Origin: Shewanella carassii
GTDB lineage: Bacteria; Pseudomonadota; Gammaproteobacteria; Enterobacterales; Shewanellaceae
DNA length: 64,000 nucleotides
NCBI RefSeq assembly: GCF_002777975.1
Contig: NZ_NGVS01000004.1
Coordinates: 62,001-126,000 of the forward strand
Reading direction: 5' to 3'
Part shown: positions 1-8,138 of the stretch, one piece after another
Position numbering within the stretch: position 1 is the stretch's first letter
Layout of the letters: every line of letters begins with the position of its first letter
Translations under genes and position numbers: made by a program
The notes under the pieces: generated by a model
What the model saw: the letters and a program-made list of their open reading frames with translations, nothing else
What the model was told of the DNA's origin: nothing
Databases searched by the model: none

Positions 1-1
1 C

Positions 2-340
2 GGGATGATCCAGCAACGCACCGCCAAACAAGCCGCTCGCATGTATCGACGCCGCAATGACGGCCCGCCAAGCCCCAAACTGGCAAAGGCCCTCAAGCAC
101 GCCGGCTACACCATCCGTCATAAAAATGGCCGGGGGATAGCGCAAGACAAAGCGCCATCCATTAAATGGATCCGCACCCATCTATCCGAGCGCCAGGCCG
201 TCACCATCTTGAAACGCCTGACCGGCCGCCGCGCCAAATTGCGCTGGACGATAAAGGTTCCCGCCAGGCAGCTGCTGTCCACTCATGACGATGTCGTCAT
301 GGCTGAGCTGCAGCGCTTCTTACTCAATCCACAGGACTGA
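2..340 (+). CDS. Phage tail completion / virion morphogenesis protein (5' partial)
   Basis: The reading frame is open to the left edge; the first in-frame ATG is at position 5, so the true start may lie upstream. The visible 111 residues are basic. They end in a VPARQLL stretch followed by a short acidic helix, which resembles the conserved C-terminal PARPxLG segment of P2 gpS-type proteins (virion morphogenesis, Pfam Phage_tail_S). Family members finish the tail so that it can join the head and are normally about 150 residues, consistent with an N-terminus cut off by the window. It sits directly before the sheath gene, 2 bp away. The assignment rests on the C-terminal motif and gene position. 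Confidence 0.55.
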   Translation, partial: GMIQQRTAKQAARMYRRRNDGPPSPKLAKALKHAGYTIRHKNGRGIAQDKAPSIKWIRTHLSERQAVTILKRLTGRRAKLRWTIKVPARQLLSTHDDVVMAELQRFLLNPQD

Positions 341-342
341 CT

Positions 343-1485
343 ATGTATCCAACTATTAACGTGAGTTTACTCAATCAGGCCCAAGGGCCGGCCACCGAGA
401 TTGAACGGCATTTGCTGTTCATCGGCAGCTGTCCGGCGGCGTCTGAAAAAAACGTACTGCTCAATGCCAATACCCAGACTGATTTTGATCAACTGCTTGG
501 CGCCGCAGACAGTGCGTTGAAAACCCAGCTGCAGGCCGCCATGCTCAACGGCGGCCAGAACTGGACCGCCGGTGTCTGGGCACTCGATGCCGACACCACC
601 TGGGAGCAAGCCGCCAGGCTGGCGCAGAAAACCGGCTCTTTTGAAGGGATTGTCTATTGCGATCCGGTCAGTGACAAAGCCGTACTGACCCAAGCACAGA
701 GCTTGCACAGCGAACTGGTAGCCAAGTGGGCGCGCTGGTCATTTGTGATGCTCAATCTTCGCGGCCTACTCACCGAAGAAGTCAGCAGCAAAAGCAGCAA
801 AGCCGCCCCGGTAACAGAAACCTGGGCCCAGTACCTCGCTGCCATGACGGCGCTGCAAGATGGCGTTAAAGCCGAGGCGGTGATGCTGGTTCCCCCCACC
901 CATGGTAACAACCTGGGCTGTCTGGCCGGGCGCCTGTGCAATCGCAGTGTCACCGTTGCCGATAGTCCGATGCGTGTCAAAACCGGCGCCTTGGTTGGCC
1001 TCGGTGCCCCAGTCAAGGACAGTGAAGGGCAAGAAGTTGACAGCGCCACCCTGCAGGCCATGGAAAAGAGCCGCCTCAATGTGATCGCCACATTCCCGGA
1101 TTATGACGGAGTGTATTGGGCCGATGGCCGCACCCTGGATGCAGAAGGCGGTGACTTTCAGGTCATTGAACATCTGCGGGTCTTGATGAAAGCCGCTCGC
1201 CGGGTTCGACTTCTGGCCATTCCCAGTATTGCCGACCGCAGCGTCAACTCTTCGCCCAGCTCAATGGCTGCCGCTAAAAGCCAGTTCGCCGCCCCCCTGC
1301 GGGAAATGGCGAAAAGCACCACCATTGCCGGCACCCCTTTCCCGGGTGAAATCCAGCCTCCCGGTGATGACGCTATCACCCTCAACTGGCTATCACACGA
1401 GCACTTGCAACTGTTCGTCAAAGCCACGCCCTGGAACAGCCCCAAAGCTATCAGCATCGGCGTCATGCTGTACTTGAGTCATTAA
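343..1485 (+). CDS. Tail sheath protein, DUF2586 family
   Basis: A 380-residue protein of the DUF2586 family, which supplies the contractile sheath in a group of Shewanella/Vibrio/Haemophilus prophages. The N-terminus is followed by an alpha/beta body without signal peptide or membrane segment. An AGGA ribosome site lies 7 bases before the ATG. It is followed 10 bp later by the tail-tube gene, the usual sheath-tube order in myovirus tails. The sheath polymer would surround the tube and contract to drive it into the host. The family is recognised from overall sequence, and the sheath function follows from the family and the position. Confidence 0.8.
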   Translation: MYPTINVSLLNQAQGPATEIERHLLFIGSCPAASEKNVLLNANTQTDFDQLLGAADSALKTQLQAAMLNGGQNWTAGVWALDADTTWEQAARLAQKTGSFEGIVYCDPVSDKAVLTQAQSLHSELVAKWARWSFVMLNLRGLLTEEVSSKSSKAAPVTETWAQYLAAMTALQDGVKAEAVMLVPPTHGNNLGCLAGRLCNRSVTVADSPMRVKTGALVGLGAPVKDSEGQEVDSATLQAMEKSRLNVIATFPDYDGVYWADGRTLDAEGGDFQVIEHLRVLMKAARRVRLLAIPSIADRSVNSSPSSMAAAKSQFAAPLREMAKSTTIAGTPFPGEIQPPGDDAITLNWLSHEHLQLFVKATPWNSPKAISIGVMLYLSH

Positions 1486-1495
1486 GGAGCAACCG

Positions 1496-1945
1496 ATGAG
1501 CATGAAACTCTCTGCAATGGCCTTCGATATTCGCGTAGGCAGTCACTTGGTGATGGTAGACAACATGAGTGTCAGCATCACCGACAACACACAAGTCGCC
1601 ATGACTCGCGGAGTCACCGATGGCTTTACCCTCGGCACCTCGGAAGCCGCGGTCACCCTGGAGCTGGATTCGGTGCAGTTTGCCATTCTGACCGAAGCCG
1701 CCAAGGCGGCCGGCAGTTGGCAAGATCTGGAGCCCTTTGACATCGACTGCTTCGGCAAAGCGTTCAAGCAAGAGCAACACCTGGAGCTGTTCGGCGTCAA
1801 GCTCAAACTCACCGACTTGCTCAACATTGATACCAGCAACGCCGACAAGAACAAACACAGTCTGGAAGGCTTTGTCTCCTCGCCGGACTTCATCAAGATT
1901 GATGGCGTCCCCTACCTCAGCCAATTCACGACGAGGGACTTTTAA
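1496..1945 (+). CDS. Tail tube protein, DUF2597 family
   Basis: A 149-residue, beta-rich protein matching the DUF2597 family, which is always found behind DUF2586 sheath proteins. It is the probable inner tail tube, through which DNA passes. The ATG at 1496 has a strong AAGGAG site 6 bases upstream. Its stop codon overlaps the start of the lysozyme gene by one base, so translation is probably coupled. No export signal is present, as expected for a structural protein assembled in the cytoplasm. Confidence 0.75.
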   Translation: MSMKLSAMAFDIRVGSHLVMVDNMSVSITDNTQVAMTRGVTDGFTLGTSEAAVTLELDSVQFAILTEAAKAAGSWQDLEPFDIDCFGKAFKQEQHLELFGVKLKLTDLLNIDTSNADKNKHSLEGFVSSPDFIKIDGVPYLSQFTTRDF

Positions 1946-2424
1946 TGGCAGCGAATGTCATCACCCTGCTCAATCTGGAAGAAGGCCGCAAGCTCAAACC
2001 CTACTACTGCAAAGAGGGGTTCCCGACCATCGGCATCGGTTTTCGGATTGGCCCGAAAGGCGCGCCGCTTGAACACTACACCTTTGAGCTAAATGACCGC
2101 ACCTGCAACGCCTGGCTGGCCTCTTTGGTGGATGAACTCACCGAGAAGACCTATCGCCACCCGTTGATCAACGCCGCCATGTGCAACTGCAACCATGCCC
2201 GCCAAGCCGTGTTGCTGTCGATGGCTTATCAAATGGGCCTCACCGGCCTTGGTCATTTCAAACAGATGCTGACAGCCATCGCGGACAACCGCTGGACCGA
2301 TGCAGGCCACGCCATGCTGGACAGTCTCTGGGCATTGCAAACCCCTGAACGGGCCGAGCGTCACCGCCAGCAAATGGTCAGTGGTCAGTGGCTGAAGGAA
2401 TACGGAGGTGATTATGTGGGATAA
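1945..2424 (+). CDS. T4-type phage lysozyme (endolysin) with Cys in the catalytic triad
   Basis: A 159-residue glycoside hydrolase of the T4 lysozyme type that cuts the glycan strands of peptidoglycan at lysis. The N-terminal catalytic block is clear: Glu13, eight residues, Cys22, five residues, Thr28, followed by IGIG. In T4 lysozyme the equivalent positions are Glu11, Asp20 and Thr26, so Asp is replaced by Cys here. Cys at this place is a known natural variant and the T4 D20C mutant is reported to keep activity. There is no signal peptide or N-terminal anchor, so release should depend on the holin encoded next. It overlaps the holin gene by 11 bp. Confidence 0.85.
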   Translation: MAANVITLLNLEEGRKLKPYYCKEGFPTIGIGFRIGPKGAPLEHYTFELNDRTCNAWLASLVDELTEKTYRHPLINAAMCNCNHARQAVLLSMAYQMGLTGLGHFKQMLTAIADNRWTDAGHAMLDSLWALQTPERAERHRQQMVSGQWLKEYGGDYVG

Positions 2425-2923
2425 GGTCAAAAGCCTGATTGGTAATGCCGCGCCGCTGATTGGCAGCTTGCTCGGCGGCCGTTACGGCGAAAAGGTCGGC
2501 AGTCTGATTGCCGGCGCCCTGGGCGTCGAAGATAAACCCGAGGCCATCGAGTCCGCACTCAGGGCGCACCCCGAACTGCTGCTGGAGCTGCAAAAGCTGG
2601 AGCATGAGCACCGCTCTCAGTTGACCCAATTGCAGATGGCCGAACTGACCGAAGCGGCCAACAGCGAAGCCAGGCGCATTGCCGACATTCAGCACGCCCG
2701 GGAAGAGCACAAAGATCACCCCATGGTGTCCGTGGTCACCTTGGTGTTTCTGGCCATCACCTCTTATCTGGTCTGGGTCGTGGTTGGCACTGTCATTCCC
2801 CCGGAAAACCGGGATCTGGCGGTGTTTATTTTCGGGCAGATCATCGGTTTCACCGGCGCCGCCGTTAATTTCTGGCTCGGCGCCAACCCCAAAAACAGCA
2901 TCTTTAGAAAAGGAAAACCATGA
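2414..2923 (+). CDS. Phage holin (GTA/3TM type)
   Basis: A 169-residue protein resembling the 3TM holin family. It has a glycine/alanine-rich amphipathic N-terminus (residues 4-40), a long charged helical middle, then two strong hydrophobic segments at about residues 105-125 and 133-152, and a basic tail. It would form the inner-membrane lesion that lets the lysozyme reach the wall. The ATG at 2414 was preferred over the in-frame GTG at 2408 because GGAGG (2404-2408) lies 5 bases before it and would overlap the GTG. The 3' end overlaps the next gene in an ATGA junction. Confidence 0.7.
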   Translation: MWDKVKSLIGNAAPLIGSLLGGRYGEKVGSLIAGALGVEDKPEAIESALRAHPELLLELQKLEHEHRSQLTQLQMAELTEAANSEARRIADIQHAREEHKDHPMVSVVTLVFLAITSYLVWVVVGTVIPPENRDLAVFIFGQIIGFTGAAVNFWLGANPKNSIFRKGKP

Positions 2924-3207
2924 GCATTGGCCTGCTTGATTTTGTCAGCGTGTTGCTGGCAGTCCTGAGCATCATCGTCGCCATCGTGGTGCCTGTCGCC
3001 CGGCATCACACCAAGCAGATGGAGCTTATTCGCGAAGCCATAGAGCAAAACCGTCAGCAAATGCACGAATTTAAAGCCCTGGTGCATGAGCACTACAGCA
3101 AAAAACAAGATCTGGAGCTGTGGGCGCAGCGCATTGATGAACGCATCGATCAAGGCTTCGCCCACATCAAAGAAATTCTCGAACTGAAAACCCGGAGACA
3201 CCCATGA
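2920..3207 (+). CDS. Single-span coiled-coil phage protein, possible lysis accessory
   Basis: A 95-residue protein with one N-terminal membrane segment (about residues 5-27) followed by a charged helical region likely to form a coiled coil to the C-terminus. The layout resembles an inner-membrane spanin (Rz-like) or a holin regulator, and the position directly after lysozyme and holin supports a lysis role. I found no overlapping lipoprotein frame of the Rz1 type, so a two-component spanin is not shown. Start and stop overlap the neighbours by 4 bp on both sides, indicating tight coupling. Function is inferred only from topology and context. Confidence 0.6.
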   Translation: MSIGLLDFVSVLLAVLSIIVAIVVPVARHHTKQMELIREAIEQNRQQMHEFKALVHEHYSKKQDLELWAQRIDERIDQGFAHIKEILELKTRRHP

Positions 3208-3464
3208 AAAAGCAACTCACACTCACAGTCCAAGACACTGACTACACCTTCTTGGTGACCACTGCGGCCTATAACCGCCTGGTGAACGCCAGCCCCAACA
3301 ACCCATCCGGCGCGGTGATCCAGTTTCTGGAATCCACCGTGATAGCGGATCACAAGGCGACGCTGCAAACCTTGATGGATGAACAACCCGCCGCACCACA
3401 GAGCATGGGTGAGGTCTTGGTCAAGCACTTTGCGCCCCGTGTCGAGGTGACACTAAAAAAATAA
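3204..3464 (+). CDS. Phage tail assembly chaperone, short form
   Basis: A small 86-residue protein that lies between the lysis genes and the tape measure gene, the standard place for the tail assembly chaperone (lambda gpG, P2 E). Such proteins bind the tape measure during tail assembly. An ATG at 3204 follows a CGGAGA ribosome site. The gene ends in two lysine codons inside a run of seven A residues, immediately before its TAA stop. A further 63 codons are open in the -1 frame. The product seen here is therefore probably the abundant unshifted form, with a minority product extended by frameshifting. Confidence 0.75.
   Translation: MKKQLTLTVQDTDYTFLVTTAAYNRLVNASPNNPSGAVIQFLESTVIADHKATLQTLMDEQPAAPQSMGEVLVKHFAPRVEVTLKK
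3455..3461 (+). promoter_or_regulatory. Programmed -1 frameshift slippery heptamer A AAA AAA
   Basis: Seven A residues lie in the correct register (A|AAA|AAA relative to the short-form frame) directly before the TAA stop at 3462-3464. Both lysine tRNAs could re-pair after a one-base backward slip. The -1 frame is then open to 3652, one base before the tape measure ATG. A frameshift at this point between two overlapping chaperone frames is conserved in long-tailed phages. No stimulatory stem-loop was checked by folding. Confidence 0.7.
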
Positions 3465-3652
3465 CCGCTGCCGCTGAGCAGCTGGAACGTAACCCCTTGG
3501 GGCAGTTGTTGGCGCTCAGGCGCCACTATCTGCCCGGCGAGGATGACAGCGACGACAACCTGGCCATGGCCATGTGGTTGGACAAACGTCACTGGCAACT
3601 GAGCAGCACCAGTACCGCCGCCGGCATTGGCAAGGCATTTACCGGGAAATAA
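3461..3652 (+). CDS. -1 frameshift extension of the tail assembly chaperone
   Basis: This 63-codon reading frame has no start codon near its beginning and would be missed by start-to-stop gene calling. It is entered from the upstream chaperone frame by a -1 slip, giving a fused product of about 149 residues. It encodes an acidic segment (GEDDSDDN) and a hydrophobic MAMWLDK stretch, and ends 1 bp before the tape measure ATG at 3653. The arrangement matches lambda gpG/gpGT and P2 E/E+E', where the longer form recruits the tape measure protein. Codon use and lack of stops agree with a real coding region. Confidence 0.72.
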   Translation: MTAAAEQLERNPLGQLLALRRHYLPGEDDSDDNLAMAMWLDKRHWQLSSTSTAAGIGKAFTGK

Positions 3653-6064
3653 ATGAGCACCCGCAACGAAGAACTCAAAGTCAACATCAGCCTCAGTGAT
3701 CGCCTCAGTGCCGGCCTCGGCAAAGTCGGTGGTCACCTGGAGCAGTTGAACCAAAAGGCCACTGAGTTTCAGACTCAGCTGCGGGGCAACTTTGATGACT
3801 TGATGGCCGGTGCCGGCGCCGCGATTGCCGCAGGCGCCGGTGTTTATGCTGCCGTGGCGCCCGGCGTGGAGCTGGAGCGGCAACTCAAAACCCTGCAAGG
3901 GCTTGGCCTGGACGGTGAGTTGGATACACTGCGGCAAAGCGCCCAGGCATTTAACCGCGAGTTTGGCCTGGCCAGCAGCGAGTTTGTCGGTCATGCCCGC
4001 ACCGTCAAACGGGCGATAGGCGAAGTCAATGAGTCCGAGTTGGCGGGAATAACCGCCGCCACAGCCAAACTCAGCATGTCGACCGAGTCCGATGTGCAAG
4101 CGGTCAGCAAGTATTTAGGCCGGCTGTATCATACCTACCAGGACGAAGCCGAGCGCATCGGCAAAGTCGACTTTGTCTCCAACCTGGCAAACATGAATGC
4201 CGTGGCCGCCCGCACGTTTGGGGTGACAGCAGATGAAATGGCCGGCGCCATGGAATCCATCTCGTCACTGGCCAAGAACTACCGCATCAGCTTGCCCGAG
4301 CAAATTGCGGTTGTCGGGGCGCTGCAGGCCGAGTTTACCGAGTCGGATGCCGCCTCTTTCTATGAAGCCTTTATCCGTGAAGGCAGCAAACTCAGCGAGC
4401 TGGGGATCAACACCCTCGATGCCAAAGGGCAAATGCGCCCCATCCTGGATATTTTGGATCAGGTCAAAGCCCGCTTTGGTGAGTTGGACGCCACCGAGTT
4501 TGAACTGCTGGATGAGAAAGCCGGCGATGCGGCGATGGTCATTCAGACCCTGCTGCGCCAGGGGAATACCTTTCGCAAAGCGCTTGGCGAAATGCAAGCG
4601 CCCGGTACCCAGGCGCTTGATGCGCTGGCCGCGTCCCACACCGACACCTTAAAGCAACTGAGCGGCAGTTGGCGTTCACTGCAAGAATCCTTGAGCCAGG
4701 CGGTGTTGCCCACCGTCAACCGAGTCGCCAGTGGTTTTATCTGGCTGCTTGATGGCATCAGTAACCTTGCCGAGCAATACCCTACCCTGACCACAGTGGT
4801 ATTGGTTGGCGTGACAGGGTTTACCGCACTGACCGCCACCATCAGTGCCGGCAGTGCGGCTCTGGCGATGATGCGCACCGGCGCGGCGGCCCTATCCCCA
4901 GTGCTGGCCTTGCTCAATGGTACGCTTGGCAAACTCACGCTCTCCACGCAGGCGTTTAGCCTCAGCACCCTGATAAGTACCACCCGCACCAAGGCGCTGG
5001 CTGCTGCGCAGTGGGCGCTGAACCTGCCATTCAAGGCGATGCTGTTTACCTTCGGTAATCTGGCCGGCGCGCAGCTGTGGCTTACCAGTACTTACACGGC
5101 GCTGACAACGGCCATTCAAGGCATGACAGTGGCCAGTTTGCGCCAGGCCGCAGCCACCAAGATTGTGGCGGCCGGCCAAGCCATGCTGAACCTGCTGATG
5201 GCAGTCAACCCGGTTGGCCTGCTGATAGCGGCCCTGGCAATTGGGGCCATCATGGTGATCCGCTACTGGGAGCCGATAAAGTCTTTCTTTACCGGCTTTG
5301 TTGAAGGGCTGCGCTCAAGCGGGGTATTCGAGGCATTCGAGCCGATGGCCCAGCTCTTTGGCTGGATGTGGGATAAGGTCAAAGCCATTGGCAGTGTTAT
5401 CTATGACTGGGTCAAACCCATTCAATACGCCAATGACGAGTTGCAGGGATTTGCCGGTACCGGCAAAGAAGTCGGCGCCATGGTGGGCAATTTCCTGGCG
5501 GCCATCGGCCGCACCCTAAGCTCGCTGTTTACCTCTGTGATTGAGCTGCTCAATCATATCCCTGGTATCGATATTGAGTTGCCAAAGCCTGAGCTGCCGG
5601 AGGCACCACCCCTGGTATCCACTGCGGTGACCGAACTCACCCAGCGCACCGAGGGCGAGAACAACCCGGTGCCATGGTCAGGGCTTTTAGCCAAGAGCAT
5701 GCCCCAGCCTGTGACGCCAACCGTCACGCCGTTGCTGGCACCTCCTGTTGATGCGCCGCTCTCCCAAGCCAAGCCGATTGTCAGCGCCCCAATGCCGCCG
5801 TTGTTGCAGCACACTGCGCCCAGCAAAGCGGCCGCACCGACTCAGGTCGCCATTGAGGCATCGCTGTCAACCATGCAACCCATTAACCAAATCATCACGC
5901 CGCCACAGCCGAGCAGCCCACCACTGGCCACCCTGTATCCCTCACCTGCCCAAGGGCCGCAGACCAGCCACAGCGTGCAGACCGGGGATATTCATATTCA
6001 CCGGCCATTGCCTGAGTTCAGTCTGCTGGGCCTGGATGAAGAGAGGATTTTGACCATTGGATAA
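3653..6064 (+). CDS. Phage tail tape measure protein
   Basis: At 803 residues this is the second longest protein of the phage block, with the composition expected of a tape measure. It has a helical N-terminus (residues 1-40), a conserved TP901-type core with several Ala/Gly-rich amphipathic segments at about 40-330, and hydrophobic helices near 375-420 and 510-540. The C-terminal 150 residues are rich in Pro, Ala and Gln. It sets tail length and may help DNA enter the cell. It starts one base after the chaperone extension stop and overlaps the next gene by 8 bp. Length in phages of this type varies with tail length. Confidence 0.88.
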   Translation: MSTRNEELKVNISLSDRLSAGLGKVGGHLEQLNQKATEFQTQLRGNFDDLMAGAGAAIAAGAGVYAAVAPGVELERQLKTLQGLGLDGELDTLRQSAQAFNREFGLASSEFVGHARTVKRAIGEVNESELAGITAATAKLSMSTESDVQAVSKYLGRLYHTYQDEAERIGKVDFVSNLANMNAVAARTFGVTADEMAGAMESISSLAKNYRISLPEQIAVVGALQAEFTESDAASFYEAFIREGSKLSELGINTLDAKGQMRPILDILDQVKARFGELDATEFELLDEKAGDAAMVIQTLLRQGNTFRKALGEMQAPGTQALDALAASHTDTLKQLSGSWRSLQESLSQAVLPTVNRVASGFIWLLDGISNLAEQYPTLTTVVLVGVTGFTALTATISAGSAALAMMRTGAAALSPVLALLNGTLGKLTLSTQAFSLSTLISTTRTKALAAAQWALNLPFKAMLFTFGNLAGAQLWLTSTYTALTTAIQGMTVASLRQAAATKIVAAGQAMLNLLMAVNPVGLLIAALAIGAIMVIRYWEPIKSFFTGFVEGLRSSGVFEAFEPMAQLFGWMWDKVKAIGSVIYDWVKPIQYANDELQGFAGTGKEVGAMVGNFLAAIGRTLSSLFTSVIELLNHIPGIDIELPKPELPEAPPLVSTAVTELTQRTEGENNPVPWSGLLAKSMPQPVTPTVTPLLAPPVDAPLSQAKPIVSAPMPPLLQHTAPSKAAAPTQVAIEASLSTMQPINQIITPPQPSSPPLATLYPSPAQGPQTSHSVQTGDIHIHRPLPEFSLLGLDEERILTIG

Positions 6065-6380
6065 ATACCTTGATCTGAAAATTGATGATGGCGGCCTGGT
6101 GATGGATGACGGTCAACAGCCGCAGCATATTGCCAACGTGCCATCCATCGCCCAGGACATTAAGCACACCATCATGGAATCGGGCCTTGCTCGCAAGCTG
6201 CTGGGGAACCGCAGCCGCGCAGAACGCGCCGATGTCCTGACCGAAATCGAACTCCTGGTGGAGGAAGATTTGCGCTTGCAAGCCGGCAGCATCTGGATAA
6301 CCGAGCACAGCCCGGAGCGCTACGTGCTGGAAGCCGTCACCTTGGAACAAGCACGCATTACCCTGGAGCTGACACCATGA
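6057..6380 (+). CDS. Baseplate wedge-like protein, DUF2590 family
   Basis: A 107-residue protein of the DUF2590 family. It is probably the gp25/P2 gpW-type wedge component at the tail base, as it lies directly before the baseplate J gene. The start is a TTG at 6057 inside the end of the tape measure gene, with GAGAGGA about 10 bases upstream; the N-terminus MDKYLDLKIDD is family-like, so no later ATG was chosen. It shows the acidic IELLVEEDLRL helix typical of the family. It overlaps the J gene by 4 bp. Confidence 0.7.
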   Translation: MDKYLDLKIDDGGLVMDDGQQPQHIANVPSIAQDIKHTIMESGLARKLLGNRSRAERADVLTEIELLVEEDLRLQAGSIWITEHSPERYVLEAVTLEQARITLELTP

Positions 6381-7564
6381 CACCCCAAATAGACTTTAAA
6401 CAGGCTTTGGCCGATTCCGGTATTCCCACCACCGAGGAAGCGGTCACCTCGGCGCTGGAGCACACCGTCAAAGAGGCCGGCAGCCAAATCGCCAACGACC
6501 GCACTATGTCGCCATTCTGGCGCCTTATCAAAGCGGTGGTGGTCACCCCGACCCTGTGGCTGATAAACACCTTGGTCGCCGGGCACGTTTTGCCGGCCAT
6601 GTTTGTATCAACGGCCAAAGGGTTTTATCTGGAGCTCAAGGGCCGGGACGTTGATGTGAGTCGATTGCCGGCAACCACGCTGAAGGGCTACCTGACCTTT
6701 GTCAAAAGCGCCCCGCAGCAGGCGGTGACGGTTGCCGCCGGCACTATTGTGGAAACCCTGCCGATTGACGGCAAAATATTGGCCGTCAAAACCAGCCAGA
6801 CTGCCACTTTGGCCGCGGGCGTGGCCTCTGGCTTAATCGAATGCGAAGCCACAGAGCCAGGACAGGGACACAATCTGCCTTCAGGGTACTTCAACCGCTT
6901 GATCACCCCGATTGAGGGCATTGCCCAAGTCAGCAACGCCCCGGATTGGATAGTTCGCCCCGGGCAAGCCGAAGAAACCGATGAAGCGCTGGCACTGCGG
7001 ATCCGTAATCGCTACGGCGCTGCCGGTCACTATCATATTGATGCTGTCTATCGGGATGTGGTTGCGCAAGCGGCGGGGATCCGCGTGGACTACATGGTAT
7101 TTGAGCACGATGCGCCGCGTGGCCCGGGCACAGCCAACTGTTACATTTTCATGCCGGTCGGCGAAGTCCCGAGCGCCGTGCTTGATAAGGTCAATCAGCA
7201 TATTGCCGCCGGCTTTCACGGCCATGGTGATGACTTGCAGGTGTTTGCCATGCCGACCGTCCCTCATACCCTGAGCGGTCACTTTTGGCCGTCCCCGCAT
7301 GCCGCCGAGCAAGACAAAGCGCGCCTGGGCCAGGAACTGGAGCAACGTATTCAAGCCGCCTTTCGTCAACATGACGGCTTTGGGTCTATCACCCGGGTCT
7401 GGCCGATGAGCACCTTCAGCATGTCACAGCTGATCACCGAGCTGCACCAATCACTGCCGGCCCTGGGCGGGATCCATTTTGACCAAGGGGACATCACCAG
7501 CGCCCGCACCCTGCCCATCCTTGACAGCCTCACCCTGGAGAAACGCGACAGTGGAACACGATAA
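6377..7564 (+). CDS. Baseplate assembly protein J
   Basis: A 395-residue baseplate J-like protein (P2 gpJ/Mu gp47 type) that forms the wedge ring joining tube, sheath and fibres. Recognisable parts are the early segment where the lysin-like residues cluster near AAGTIVE, the central EETDEALALRIRNRY stretch common to J proteins, and a beta-rich C-terminal half. It follows the wedge gene with a 4-bp overlap. The next gene starts within its last 14 bp, as usual for the J-I pair. Confidence 0.85.
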   Translation: MTPQIDFKQALADSGIPTTEEAVTSALEHTVKEAGSQIANDRTMSPFWRLIKAVVVTPTLWLINTLVAGHVLPAMFVSTAKGFYLELKGRDVDVSRLPATTLKGYLTFVKSAPQQAVTVAAGTIVETLPIDGKILAVKTSQTATLAAGVASGLIECEATEPGQGHNLPSGYFNRLITPIEGIAQVSNAPDWIVRPGQAEETDEALALRIRNRYGAAGHYHIDAVYRDVVAQAAGIRVDYMVFEHDAPRGPGTANCYIFMPVGEVPSAVLDKVNQHIAAGFHGHGDDLQVFAMPTVPHTLSGHFWPSPHAAEQDKARLGQELEQRIQAAFRQHDGFGSITRVWPMSTFSMSQLITELHQSLPALGGIHFDQGDITSARTLPILDSLTLEKRDSGTR

Positions 7565-8138
7565 ACATGCCCCTAAACTCCCGGCCACCTGCGCCCCTTG
7601 GTGGATGGACGGTAAAACCTTGCCACACGAGCCGAAAGAGCCGGCCTTTTTGGTCAAAGGTCTGCATCAGTTTTGGCAACGCCTTAAGCATTGGCTGCTA
7701 TGGCCGCTGTCACAGCAAGATCCCCAAACCTGCCATGAGCGATTACTCAGGCTGTTGGCTTGGGAGCGCAGCGTCAGCCGCCTGGAGGGTGAGCCTTTAG
7801 CGCTTTATCGCCTGCGGGTGAAATACGCCTGGGAAAACTATCAGGATGCCGGCAGCGCCGCGGGCTTTAAACGTATCTTTGAGCGCTTGGGATTGGGTCA
7901 GGTCAAGGTCAAAGAGCGCCTGCCAGACACGGATTGGGATGTCATTCACATTGAGCTGACCGACAACGCCATCAGTGAAAACCAGGCGCTGGTCGCCGCC
8001 GTAATCCGCCTCTATGGCCGCACTTGCCGCCGCTACCGTTATGAAGTGACGTATCCGGTCAGCATGATCATTCGTGCGGACGCCATGCACCTTGAGCACC
8101 AGGTGTATATCGCCAGCTATTCAGTGAGAAATCCATGA
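7551..8138 (+). CDS. Phage tail protein I
   Basis: A 195-residue protein matching the gpI family of baseplate proteins. It has the characteristic early segment with a conserved tryptophan and the LRVKYAWENYQDAGS block in which I-family proteins contact J. The start was placed at a GTG (7551) that has GGAG 11 bases upstream; an earlier in-frame ATG at 7479 would add 24 residues of out-of-frame J sequence and is unlikely. It lies between J and the tail fibre and overlaps both slightly. Confidence 0.75.
   Translation: MEHDKHAPKLPATCAPWWMDGKTLPHEPKEPAFLVKGLHQFWQRLKHWLLWPLSQQDPQTCHERLLRLLAWERSVSRLEGEPLALYRLRVKYAWENYQDAGSAAGFKRIFERLGLGQVKVKERLPDTDWDVIHIELTDNAISENQALVAAVIRLYGRTCRRYRYEVTYPVSMIIRADAMHLEHQVYIASYSVRNP

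Noticed and set aside
7479..7550. Earlier start for tail protein I
   Set aside because: It would add 24 residues from inside the J gene and has no better ribosome site than the GTG at 7551.
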